The position numbers and the translations under genes were made by a program. From contig JAACJK010000222.1 of the NCBI GenBank assembly GCA_013368325.1, positions 62,001 to 126,000 on the forward strand: DNA of 64,000 nt. Reading direction: 5' to 3'. The stretch is from Ephemerocybe angulata (taxonomy: Eukaryota > Basidiomycota > Agaricomycetes > Agaricales > Psathyrellaceae). Under the pieces are notes generated by a model, which saw only the letters and a program-made list of their open reading frames with translations, was not told the origin of the DNA and did no database searches. Shown piece after piece: positions 32,965 through 43,312 of the stretch (the first letter of the stretch is position 1; each line of letters begins with the position of its first letter).

Positions 32965-35473
32965 TCATGATGAGAGCAGCGGCCTCAATGTCTTCTGGCG
33001 CTGCCTCTGGAAGTTATTGTGCGTCCACTTAGACCAATACGCTTCCTCATACACCTCCTCATTGGGAGCAGGCTCATACCGCTCCGCTTCCGAAACCTCC
33101 TCTCCCTCCAAGAGCGCCAGCGCCGTCTCCAAATACCACATATTCTTCTTGATAAAGTGCACCACAATCGTCCCTCCCACGCGCTTGCCCTCGAAACGAT
33201 TGTTGCGGCCTTCCCGATGAACCCACGCGTGTTCGGGCGTCATTGGGCTGCCCTCCCGAAGAGTCGACATCTCACTTCCCTCCACCAAAGCCTCGACGCT
33301 ATGTCGCATCGAGAGGTCTGGGAGGGGTGGGACGTAGCGTACGCCGAAGTTCGATACGCTGGATTCTGACCATGCAGCCGGGGTTGGCAGCTGGGAGGAT
33401 GAAGGAGCAGAATTGGAGTGTCCACTGCTTCCAAGGGCTTGAGCGGTGGTCCATTTCTCGACGTACGCCATCATGGCGCGCTTTATCCGTGTAACCTCGG
33501 ATGGGAAGAGGAATCCATGCGAGTATCTACGAGTTAATCAGTAAAAGAGAAAGGGAATGCGCGGGGTAAGTAAATTGACTTACACAGTGGACGACCGTGG
33601 GTGGTCGTAAATCCAGCAGCGCTCACTCGTCCAGCGTACCTTGTCCGCTCGAGGATGCGCACGCATCCACTTTGACGTCTGCTTATCCTCCGCACCCTTT
33701 GTCATCGTCTTCACCGTCGCGTCCTTCGCAACCCAATCAACCAGACTCCAGCTCAAGGCATACAACTCTCCAGCCATGAACTGATGCAGACGGTTAGTTA
33801 CTAGGTATCCCCAATAGATCAACGGGTCATTGTCGGTCAAAGATTCTGGGTAGGACGGCGCAGTGTTCAACTGGGTCGACGTCGTCGCAGCACTCGATTT
33901 CGTCCGAGTGGTCATCTTCGGAGTGCCCACTGTCGTGGAAGGGGTATCATCTTCATCGGTGGTATCGCGTTCGTCCGGTGTGGAGTCCGGCGACGACGGG
34001 TCTGAAGCGGACGGGGCTGGAGAAGTAATAGAAGTGGAAGATGATTCCGAAATGAGGGAAGACGGCGAAGTCGTTGTTGCAGACGAGGTTCCTGCGCGGC
34101 GATTAACGATTGTGGAATTCTGGGCCTTTGGCTTCTGGTGAAGCTCGAAGCGAAGGCGCGATTCAAGTTCGGCCAGCATAACAAAGGAGTCGTCGTCCAC
34201 TTTAACGACGAAGTCTGGTCGAACCCAGGACCTGACCTGGCCTGACTGGATATTCTCCCATGCTGCAAAGGGATCGTGCGGGGCGAGAGAGGGGGGCGTG
34301 GCCGTATAGTTAGAATACGAGAACTGGGGGAGAGGTACTTCTGAATCCGAGTATAGTGGCGGAACCCAGGCGTTCAGTGATGCCCAGGAGAAGAACGAGT
34401 GCGTTTTGCCACTATTCATGTTCTCCGGGATTGGCAGAATGACGATGTCGTTATACACTGCACACCAATTTTGATCAAATCAGAAAGGGAAGCCTCCCAC
34501 TGTAACAAGACGCGACGTACTTTCCATCTCGAGTTTCACTCGCCTCTCCCAATCCTTTCGAGGCAGTCCAAGGATAAATCGGACAACGGTCCTCGAGGTA
34601 CCGCGGCCTGCATCGCCGCCTACCGCGCCATCCCTGCTGCGGGGGTGGCTGGCCCATGTCGTTCGAACGAGCATGCGGCGTTCGAAGGCCGAATCGATGG
34701 AAAACACGCCCACAAATACTCCGGCAGGTGGGAGGTCGTCGAGATTAGATGGGGGGAAAGGGGATATCATTTGGCCAGCTTCGTATTCGGGATAGATGTG
34801 TTGCTTTGGAAAGTGAGGTTCCATGGGCTGTGCGAGGGATGGTATTGAGCAGTAGGCGCGCCATGGCAGAGGCTCCTTGTCGGGGTTGAGAATGTAGATT
34901 AGCAGTAGGGTAATGAAGATGGCCAGTATGGAGAGCAGTATTAAGGTCAGGACCTGGAAAGGAAATGCATCAGCTGTGGCGGGCTCGGACGTTCTGTGAG
35001 ACAGAATAACGTACCAGTGTTATAGGTTGGGCAGGGAATAGCGGATGGCGGACGACATAGCGCATCCATCTCCTGAGCGTGCGGGCGACCTTGTTCGTGT
35101 TTCGACTACGACGCCTGGGTGCCGACCACCAACTTGAACTGCGCCGGCTCTCGCGGATCCATGGATAGCGTGACGACGAGCTAGTTGAACGGATAAGGGG
35201 CGAATTGAGCTCTGTCTCGGAGTCGGACGGACACGACGACGAGGGGTGATGCTGGTGGTGGTAGTAGCGGGGCAGCGGTGAGGGTGCACGCGAGGGCAGG
35301 GGCGTTGAGGAGGCGGTTGAGGAGAGTGAAACGCGCCCTCCGCTGTTGGTGCGCTGGGGGATGAGGAAATGTTGATGGGGGCGGGTCGCCGACGACGAGG
35401 CTCTGCCAGTGTAGTCCTGGTCGTCGCGGGCGGTGGCCTCAGAGTCTGAGCCCGCTGAGTAGTCTGATTCCAT
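32965..35473 (-). CDS. Type II membrane glycosyltransferase of the GT31 (beta-1,3-galactosyltransferase) family
   Basis: A 775-residue protein from four exons (35473-35015, 34953-34521, 34457-33584, 33526-32965). A disordered Ser/His-rich cytosolic N-terminus of about 150 residues precedes a signal anchor at 154-175 (VLTLILLSILAIFITLLLIY). The luminal catalytic domain has GVFVGVFSIDSAFERRMLVR followed by TTWASHP (the GT31 start signature), VVRFILGLPRKDWERRV, YNDIVILPIPENMNSGKTHS and the metal-binding DDD in PDFVVKVDDDSF (about residues 385-387). WGYLVTNRLHQFMAGELYAL follows a long Ser/Thr/Asp-rich insertion. The substrate is unknown; Golgi protein or lipid glycosylation is inferred. The insertion of about 110 residues inside the catalytic domain is unusual for the family. 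Confidence 0.82.
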
Positions 35474-35550
35474 GGTGGGTGAGAGCGAAAGATTTATTCC
35501 AGCGTTCGTTATATCGAGCATCCACGTGCGACAACTATATACATCACAAC

Positions 35551-36934
35551 TCAGAACAGCCCTTCCCCATATAGCTTTTGCCAACTTCCTCGTCCCTTCA
35601 ACGAATCCCAGAAAACTGCCAACTTCGCCACCTTTTCGCTTCGGCGGGTGACATCGGGCGAGTAGTCTTTCGGGATGAACGCCCCGATTCCAATGTAGCT
35701 CTCGATCTTGTCCACCACCGTCTTTCCGTCGTCGCTCACGGTCGCCCCACATATCTTCGCAACTCTCGTAAACCACGCCGCAAGATGCAAGTCTGCGATT
35801 GAAAATTGGTCTCCTGCAATCACAAGATCCACACGTCTGAGTCAAGACAAGCTTCTCAGAAAAGGACCGCTTACCCAGAGCATAGGGACCAATCATTTCT
35901 TTGCTCAACCTGGTCAGAACCTTTGGCAGGTTTGTCTCCCATGCCTCTTTACCGGTCTGGAGGAACGAGGCACGAGCCTGTTTCTCCGACTCGGAGAGGC
36001 TGTCTTGAGGCTTTTCGGCGGCCTCTAGCACGAGCAGCGCGGACTCGACAGACTCCAGCTTGTCTGCCCAGAACTTCTTCGTCTTTTCAGAGACCTGAAG
36101 CGCCCCACTCTCCCCTTCTGCAATGTACTTCTTCAGCGCTGACTGCTTGGCCTGCTGGATGTGGAGCACTTCTTTCGCAAGTTGCCGTAAGCTCGCCTCG
36201 TCGCGAGCATTGTTGTAACGCAGGAGTCCAGGGTTTGCTTCACTCGAGTGCACGATATCGTTGATGATCACCTTGCCGATGCTTGTGGCTGCGACGGTAG
36301 CAGGCGTCAAGGCAGGTGCAGGAGCTGCGGAGGTCGTATGGGTCTTGGAGAGGAATGATCGGGACTTGTCCAAGAACTCTACGATCGCCTGTATGGTTTA
36401 CGAAGCGTAGGAAGTCAGTCTTCGACTTGGGCCATCTTGGAGCGGGTCTTACAGTTGACTCGGTAAGTGCTTTGTAGCGAGAGTCGACCTCTTCAGAGAG
36501 GGTGTTTGACAAGGGAACGACGAGGGTTGGTACGGTGGCTGATGAGTATCTAATGTTAGTTCATGATTGCACGCATGGTTCATGGGTACACACCCTTGGG
36601 ATTGATTCGGAGGAATGTGGGGTCGTAGTTCTCTCCTTTCCCTGTTAAGAGTTAGGCTCGACAACATTCATCCAGACAAAACAGGTGCTCACATATATCC
36701 ACGACTTTCAGGTCAACTTCTTCTGGAGCATAGCCCTTCTCTTCTCTGATAGATAAAGGTCATTAACAAATGGCCCTCTCACAGCAAACGATTCTCCCTT
36801 ACAGAGCCAATCGGGCTACGTAACATAGGACGTCAGTATGTGCTCTTGCCAATCACCCCTAACTTGGACTTACCAACAGCAGACCAGATCGAGACAGGAT
36901 AATGGTAGAGAACGGCCTTGGGTAGCGCAGACAT
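35551..36934 (-). CDS. GST-fold protein with divergent 345-residue architecture
   Basis: Seven exons (36934-36874, 36815-36803, 36745-36693, 36641-36594, 36538-36453, 36388-35875, 35813-35551). Exon 2 is only 13 nt. The N-terminal thioredoxin-like domain reads LPKAVLYHYPVSIWSAVARL, WKGENYDPTFLRINPK and ATVPTLVVPLSNTL. An insertion follows, and ALTESTAIVEFLDKSR supplies the usual glutathione-contacting Glu-Ser. The C-terminal helical domain is about 100 residues longer than in ordinary GSTs and contains GDQFSIADLHLAAWFTRVAK. I infer a glutathione transferase-like enzyme, distinct from the tandem pair at 26.7-29.6 kb. Catalytic activity is not certain. Confidence 0.82.
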
Positions 36935-37202
36935 GTCTTATGAGGGTAGTCAAGCTTAGCGTAGATGAAGGATGAAGACAAACGTCCCGATTCCACCCAA
37001 GAAGCCTATAGGTCCCCGCTAATCGATTATGATGACAGTCCTCATTCGTCTAAATGACGTTGCTGTCCAATCCTATTTGCGCAGATTTGGTCCGTCCGTA
37101 GGCGGACAAATATCGGCTCTCGTAGCGCCCATTTAAGATCCTGTGGCGAAGAAAAGGGAGAGGTCCTTGTGACCAGCGGTGATCCAGGCGAGAGTGAGCG
37201 GG

Positions 37203-37221
37203 AACGCGTCGCCGACGCGTT
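37203..37221. promoter_or_regulatory. 19-bp palindrome with two MluI-cell-cycle-box hexamers
   Basis: AACGCGTCG-C-CGACGCGTT is a perfect palindrome with a one-base centre. Each arm holds ACGCGT, the core of the MBF-bound MCB element that drives G1/S genes in ascomycete yeasts. It lies about 270 bp upstream of the minus-strand GST-fold gene and far from the replication genes in this window. Function is inferred only. Confidence 0.35.
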
Positions 37222-38410
37222 AATTGGCCCCTGTCATCATCACGTGGGATACTTTGCACAGGAAATAGGGGCCTTTCCTCCAAAAACAGCATGGAATGTG
37301 CTCGAACAAGATCATCACAGGTAATTAACAGCACCCTCGGTTCGCACAGCGTATCGCTCCAAAAAGAGGCTATGGGCCAATTGTGGTCGAATTCCAAAAT
37401 TAACCGCGAAATCGCCCCAAACCCGCCCAAAAAGAGGCTGTAGCATATTTTTGGAAATTGAGCAAAATTCTGGCCAAAAATACCACCAATATGCCAGGCA
37501 AATTTGCCGTGAATGAGCTTTGGGAGGTTTTTGACAGCTCGTTGAAAGCAGATTGGGTGTCGTTTTCCAGTGGCTTCGGGCCATGCGGGGGGTCATCATC
37601 AACGTGGGTAGTGCTGGGTAGGATAGATATATTCACATTCTGTACTACATAGATACATGGAATGAATTAATCATGGCCAATAGTCTTGCAATCCACTCGT
37701 GAACGAATGGAGCGTATAAAGTAGTCTCGAGAACCAGGCTCTATGTGAGAAGAAGATCGTTCTCACTTGATATACGTATAAAGCTACACAGAATCGCACG
37801 CCGCGCGCTATAGGGCGCGACCTTCGCCGTCGTCCATGAGCGGTGGAGGGTACGACGGCATAGGGCAGGCGGCAGGGATGGGAAGGGAAAGGGTCGGCGG
37901 CGAAGGAGGGCTATATTAGACCGCGTAGACGTCGATCGGAATCGACGTGGCGGATAGAGAGGCGGTGCGATTGGACGCGGCAGATGGTAGGGGTTCCGGA
38001 GAGCGAGTCATGCGTAGAAGGGGGTATTGAAGAGAGATGAGACAATAGAAAGAATGCCCGTAAGTTTACGCGTACATGGTAAGACTAGATGCACGCACCA
38101 GCTCAATACACCATCCAAGGACCGCAGCGCACAGACGCCGTGCGGAATGAAGCCCAGTCTTCGGAAAAATCATCTGTCCAGGTCGTGCAGATTGGGTGGA
38201 TATGGAAGGACGTGTTCCTCCAAAGACTCGTCCCAGAGCTGTCCATGTTTGAGTGACTGTCCACCTGTTGTTCCAATGGACTCGCGCCAGATCCACCTTT
38301 GTCGACCCCTTCCCTTCGCCTCCGCGCTATACGACATTCTATTCCCCCGCCTAGTACAAAGGGTTAGTGGTGCGTTCACCAGGGCAATATATCAGACATA
38401 CTGCGTTGGT

Positions 38411-38875
38411 TCAAGCCCCATTTTGCCTTCCCCGCCGCGTGCATGGTGACCCACCTCCTCTTTCCCGCTGAGGGCTGAGCTCGCACTCCGCAGGAATCAG
38501 AACGTCCACGCCAAATAGAAAGTCCGCAACGCACCAATGTTTGTTTACAAACTCGCCTTTACGATCCACCATCATTACAGTCAACGCACCTCTTGTGCCA
38601 GATCGCCCGCCGTAGCCCGTATCCCCACCCCGACCAATGCCCCCAGACCGCGGTGAATCCTTGCTGCTATCATCCTTCAGCCCGCAGGGAATAAATTCAA
38701 CGTGATGATTGGATGTAGCCGCACCTGAAAAGCACTTTTGAAGGCGAAGGCTAGATATGGTGGAGGTTGAGGGAAGAGAGGACGCATGAGTGTTGATCGT
38801 GGTCAACCCATCATTTGTACGACCCGCCGGCGCTGGTAAATTCGGGCTACTTTTGATGTTACTTTTGAAGGTCAT
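38411..38875 (-). CDS. Uncertain open frame of about 154 codons
   Basis: From ATG 38875 (MTFKSNIKSSPNLPAPAGRT) the frame runs through GALTVMMVDRKGEFVNKHWC and VADFLFGVDVLIPAECELSP to 38411. It is continuous with a longer open frame starting at 39091. Further minus-strand frames at 38066-38379 have fair coding character (DESLEEHVLPYPPNLHDLD), and could be a downstream exon. I could not fix splice sites and recognise no domain. Confidence 0.3.
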   Translation of the reverse strand: MTFKSNIKSSPNLPAPAGRTNDGLTTINTHASSLPSTSTISSLRLQKCFSGAATSNHHVEFIPCGLKDDSSKDSPRSGGIGRGGDTGYGGRSGTRGALTVMMVDRKGEFVNKHWCVADFLFGVDVLIPAECELSPQRERGGGSPCTRRGRQNGA

Positions 38876-39094
38876 TTTGAGCAGATCGAGGGCCACTTTG
38901 TTATCAGCGGTTCGTAGGCACATTATGGGCGCAACGCGTAAAACGACGCAAATTCGATGCTGGCAAATTCCTGATCGGGCCAATTCTGAGCGCATCATGA
39001 GAATTTGAATGATTTGCTCGAAATCTGCTCCCAGCTCCTTTTTGCAGTGATACGCTGTGTCGTTTGCTTCACGATTTTGTTCTACGACCACACC

Positions 39095-39874
39095 ATGTCC
39101 ACTCCCAGGTCAGTATCCACCTCGTCCCCCCCCGATGTTTAATGTGGCGTACTGAGACTTCGCCACAGACACGAATTCTACGAGACCGACGAGAAGCTCA
39201 CGCTCTCGATATTCGAGCGCAATGCCGATCCAGAGCAGGTCTCTATCAAGTTCGAGGATAGAAAGGTAGGAGGCTTTGACTTTGTATCATAGACGCGCTA
39301 GAATACTAACCTTTATTAATAGTTCTCGTTCACATATGGCGACAAGTCGCTTGTCCTTGAGCCTCTGAAGGGCCAAATCATCCCCGACCAGTCGGACTAC
39401 TCCGTCGGAAAGGTCAAGATTGAAGTTCGTCTTGTCAAAGCAATCGGTGGCCGCTGGGGAGCCCTCGTAGGCGATTCCCCTGATCGTATGTGCACACCCT
39501 CCTTTTCATGTCTTACTTTCTTAACCCTCCACTCCACCTTCGCAGCTTTGACCAACACGACCGCCTACGCGCCTCCCCCATCACAAACCCGACCTGCGCC
39601 ACGCAAAAAGAACTGGGAGGGTATCACTGAGGAAATCCTGGGCCAGGAGAAGGAAAAGTCGACAGATGAAGATCCTAATGTTGGTGGAGACGCCACACTC
39701 AACGGATTCTTCCAGAAGATCTTCGCCGATGCCGACGAGGACACGAAGAAAGCTATGATGAAGAGCTACCAGGAGAGTGGAGGAACCACCCTCAGCACGA
39801 ATTGGGAGGACGTTAAGAAAGCCAAGGTTGAGGTGAAGCCACCTCAGGGCGCCGAATGGAAGAACTGGGGCTGA
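39095..39874 (+). CDS. SGT1: SGT1-type co-chaperone (CS plus SGS domains, no TPR)
   Basis: A 200-residue protein from four exons (39095-39108, 39169-39265, 39323-39485, 39546-39874). The CS (p23-like) domain spans about residues 5-90, with RHEFYETDEKLTLSIFERNA, VSIKFEDRKFSFTYGDKSLV and LVKAIGGRWGALVGD. After a Pro-rich linker the SGS domain begins KKNWEGITEEI and includes GFFQKIFADADEDTKKAMMK, SYQESGGTTLSTNW and EVKPPQGAEWKNWG. SGT1 links HSP90 to SCF ubiquitin ligase and kinetochore assembly. The N-terminal TPR domain found in yeast and human SGT1 is absent. The first exon is only 14 nt but starts with a clean ATG and the phase fits, so the short form looks genuine rather than truncated. Confidence 0.9.
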
Positions 39875-40140
39875 GCAGACAGTGCCAGACACGCGCTGTG
39901 GTCCACTACCCTGCATAACCGAACGATTGAATGTCTTTCGTGCATTTCTTGCTCTCATCTTTTGTCATCTTTTCCATCGATTATCATTGTTATGTCTTCG
40001 CTGTGTTGTTCTTTGCTTTCGCTGGAAATAAATACCATTCACATCACAATCCACGACCAAACGTTGAAGAGTGCCACCCTTGAATTCGAACAGCGCCAAC
40101 AGCCTTTCCCGGCGCCTAACCGCCAAAGTCCATCCGATCG

Positions 40141-40839
40141 ATGTCTCGTCTTACCATCATCGTTGCAGCGACCAAGTCGAACGGAATCGGGCAGAACGGC
40201 CAACTCCCTTGGCGCCTCCCGAAGGAAATCAAGTACTTCGCTCAAGTCACGTCCAACGCGCCTGAAGGAACCCAAAATGCTGTCATTATGGGCAGGAACA
40301 CCTGGGAGAGCATCCCGAAAAAGTTCAGGCCTCTACCGAACCGGTTGAATGTGGTCATCACGAGTAACGCTGAGTATTCCCTGTATGCCTTTCGCGTCTC
40401 TTTTCTCGCGTTCGCGACATCTCATTTCATTTCCAACTCTCTCTTAAGTGGGACGGCAGATGAGGCGCAGACCTCCGCTGTTACCGCCAATAGCCTGGAA
40501 GCCGCACTGGAGCGCTTGAACAGTCCGTCCTCAACCAAGAGCATTCACCGAGGGTTCATCATCGGAGGCGCGCATCTATACCGCGAAACACTCAAGCTTG
40601 CCGCGCCCTCTTCCTCCGCACCCGCTTCGCAACCTTACGTCGACCGCGTCCTCCTCACAAGGGTCATCTCACCGGACTTTGACTGCGACGTCTTCATGCC
40701 CGAGATTAGCGAAACTTCTGGAAAGTGGGTGCAGGCCAGTCATGCGGAGTTGCAGGAATGGGTGGGCGTTCCGGTTGTGGAAGGTGTGCAGGAGGAGAAG
40801 GGGGTCCAGTACGAGTTCCAGATGTGGACGAGGGAGTAG
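40141..40839 (+). CDS. DFR1: Dihydrofolate reductase
   Basis: A 210-residue enzyme from two exons (40141-40382 and 40449-40839). Hallmarks are LTIIVAATKSNGIGQNGQLP, WRLPKEIKYF with the conserved acidic residue, AVIMGRNTWESIPKKFRPLP, LNVVITSN, GFIIGGAHLYRE and DCDVFMPEI. It reduces dihydrofolate with NADPH for thymidylate and purine synthesis. The 66-nt intron is a multiple of three and has no in-frame stop, so unspliced mRNA would encode a 22-residue insertion (in-frame from YAFRVSFL). The true splice is supported by GTATGC, an upstream CCAAC and an AAG acceptor, and by family length. It lies 266 bp downstream of SGT1 on the same strand. Confidence 0.95.
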   Translation: MSRLTIIVAATKSNGIGQNGQLPWRLPKEIKYFAQVTSNAPEGTQNAVIMGRNTWESIPKKFRPLPNRLNVVITSNAEYSLYAFRVSFLAFATSHFISNSLLSGTADEAQTSAVTANSLEAALERLNSPSSTKSIHRGFIIGGAHLYRETLKLAAPSSSAPASQPYVDRVLLTRVISPDFDCDVFMPEISETSGKWVQASHAELQEWVGVPVVEGVQEEKGVQYEFQMWTRE

Positions 40840-41061
40840 GGTGGGGCCTTTTTGAATGTTTTTATGTTTATAGTGGGGGAATTAGAATACAGTAGCATAG
40901 CCTGAGGAAATGAAGAGGGTGGTCGATATGTTGTCGGAGGGATCCATGCTCGTTGGCCCAGGACTTCTAGGGAGCCTATTAGGCCGGAAATTCGGGTGTG
41001 GCTTCTTGTCGAGGAGGAAATCGTGTAGAGTGATATTGTTGAATGCAAAACAATATGCTGT

Positions 41062-41391
41062 TCAACCTTGACGCTGTTACATTGCATCCCAGTCAATACC
41101 CCGTCCCGGACGCCAAACTTGGCAACCACAACCGCAACGCACCTGCTTATGCTTCGGGTTCTTCGAACACACAACATACACCCGCCCCTTCCTCCTCACA
41201 ACGCTGCATCCATCGCACATAACCTTCACCGACGCACGAACCTTCATGCCGCGCGCCAAAGCGGGTGTTACTGAGCCTGGCAGGACGGTCGCGGCGAGCG
41301 GGTGATGGTGATGGGCATGGGGGTGGGGCAGCGCGGCCTGGCGCAGGCGCTGGAAGAGAGGGCGGGTCGAGGCCAATAGTGGGCGGAGCAT
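41062..41391 (-). CDS. RTC6: Mitochondrial large-subunit ribosomal protein bL36m
   Basis: An 86-residue protein from two exons (41391-41143 and 41073-41062). The N-terminus is a Leu/Arg/His-rich mitochondrial presequence ([20 protein letters not shown]). The mature bL36 zinc-ribbon is [20 protein letters not shown] followed by [12 protein letters not shown], with the Cys-Cys-Cys-His zinc ligands. The second coding exon is only 12 nt and encodes RQG and the stop. Reading through the intron instead gives an aberrant 20-residue tail, so the splice restores the universal bL36 C-terminus. The gene is divergent from the transporter gene at 41679, with about 290 bp between start codons. Confidence 0.93.
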
Positions 41392-41678
41392 TGCGGCTGT
41401 GGTGTTGGTGGTCGACTTGCGAGCTTCGCGCTGGCGTTGGCGAACCTGCCTTTTCGGCCCCGCCGACGAAAAATCGCGCACGTGATGTCCATTTGGAGGG
41501 ATCTCCGTCGAGGACTCCGTCGACGGGTCTTAAACTTGAACTTCGTTGTCCGTTATACGCCTCGACAGCTTCTGCAGTGTGGATATATCGCTGCTCTTAG
41601 AGGACGCCATCAGAGAATCTATTGGAACACCGCAACTCCCCATGACCTAGAACTTTACGACCTTCACGACACATTTAA

Positions 41679-43312
41679 ATGCTCGCAAGGAACGACCCAT
41701 CACTCGCTATGCCCCAAGTCGCAGGAGGTCTTGCCGTGGTTGTATTTATATTCACACTATTGGCCTTTGTGGTAGAGAGCCAACTGACACAAGTGCGTAC
41801 TTCTGTCATGCTCCGGAGGTCGATTTCCTGACTGGTTGTGGTGCAGTATGTCCAAACCAATCTCCAATATCGGCACCCCTTCTTTCTATTGTACGGAGCT
41901 TCCTACAATTCGGAAGTTGACCGGAAACTAATTATTTAACAGCTACATCGTACACTCGACGTTCAGTCTCATATTTCCGCTGCACCTGCTATACCTGAAG
42001 GCAACGACGCAGCACTCCGTAGCATCGCTTTTGAAGGGGTTATCCATCGCTATCACTAAGCACCTTACCCCGAGGAACGCGCCTCAGCCTCACAGATTTC
42101 CTCGAGCTGCATTCACAAAGCTTGTATCCTTGATGACCATCGGAGTGACTTATCCAGGCCTACTATGGTTTGCAGCTGTCTCTTTAGCCTCGTAAGTCGG
42201 CAATCTCCTGGAACACTATTGCTTTGATACTCATTCTTTATTAGAGTTGGTGATGTGACCGGTGAGCATAAGCACCGACTTCCGTTAGAAGCCTTCACCT
42301 TACATGGCTGTAGCTATCTGGAACACCAACGCCTTCTTCGCGTACCTCATCAGCGTGCGGCTGTTCAAACTCAAATGGGAGGTTCGCAAGCTCATTGCAG
42401 TCTCCCTCGCGACACTCGGCACAATCGCTGTGGTATATGGAGGAGCCTCTGCATCTGAAGCAGACCCCAAACCTGCCTCGGCTTCTCCTCATGATGTTGT
42501 TACGAGCACGACGTTCAAACCCTCCGCACCCCTCCTTGGGAACCTCCTGACTCTCATCGCGTCCTTCGGCTATGGTCTCTACCAAGTCCTCTACAAGATC
42601 TACGCCGCGCTTCCTACTGACCCCGAAGTCACTTCGGATTCTCTGTACCGCCAACTCTCAGAAGACGACGCAGAGCCGGAGGAAACGGAGATGGGAGCAA
42701 ACGAACATGCGAGCCTCTCTGGCGAAGAGGACGCTGTTTATCCACCGCCCTTCGGACTTCATCCAAACCTCTTAACTTCTGTCATCGGCCTATGCACCTT
42801 CTTCGTTCTCTGGATACCTCTTCCCATTTTACACATGACTGGCCTGGAGCCTTTCGCGCTCCCCCCGAATATGCACACGGCCCTTTCCATCTTCGGTATC
42901 GCTTTTGGTGGAATGGTATTCAACGCTGGATTCATGGTATGTCCAGCACCTTCTTCATTTCCCAGCACTCGTTAACCATTCAACCATCCACAGGTTTTGT
43001 TGGGCGTCTGGGGCCCAATCATAACCTCTGTCGGAAACCTCCTCACCATCGTTCTCATGCTCATATCCGACGTAAGTCTCCCTGCCTCCCCCTTATTCAT
43101 TCGTTTAACAGCATTCATAACTAACGACTCATTATTGCGCACGTCAACCCCCCTTCCAATTCATATGTCGCCTCGCCGCCGATCACCCACACTCATAGAT
43201 CATCTTTGGATCTGGATTGGAATCTATAACCCTATGGAGTCTCCTCGGGTCAGGTGTCATCGTCGTCGCGTTCGGCATCCTGGCCTACGATATGTTTACC
43301 AAAGGCAGATAA
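41679..43312 (+). CDS. Drug/metabolite-transporter superfamily (EamA/SLC35F-like) membrane protein
   Basis: A 412-residue polytopic protein from seven exons (41679-41792, 41847-41890, 41943-42191, 42245-42261, 42314-42936, 42994-43071, 43199-43312). Exon 4 is a 17-nt micro-exon encoding VGDVT. Hydrophobic segments include GLAVVVFIFTLLAFVVESQL, YIVHSTFSLIFPLHLLYL, LLWFAAVSLASVGDVTAIWN, LLGNLLTLIASFGYGLYQVL, LLTSVIGLCTFFVLWIPLPI and SLLGSGVIVVAFGILAYDMF. An acidic hydrophilic loop lies at about residues 255-290. The order resembles fungal vacuolar DMT proteins of the YML018C/THI74 kind; the substrate is unknown. Two in-frame start codons exist (41679 and 41709); the first was used. Confidence 0.85.

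Larger units (their letters stand above)
36935..39094. other. Gene-poor region upstream of SGT1
   Basis: Just over 2 kb without a clear conserved gene. It contains a palindrome with two ACGCGT sites (37203-37221), a 13-bp direct repeat CCAAAAAGAGGCT at 37359-37371 and 37427-37439 in an AT-rich stretch, and an uncertain minus-strand frame at 38411-38875. Confidence 0.45.

Noticed and set aside
34970..36373. 467-codon minus-strand frame joining the GST-fold protein to the GT31 N-terminus
   Set aside because: It is a read-through of an intron and an intergenic gap. The two ends belong to different genes, each with its own start or stop.
37315..37636. Overlapping minus-strand frames in an AT-rich stretch
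   Set aside because: No domain, low-complexity composition and internal direct repeats; no splice structure could be built.
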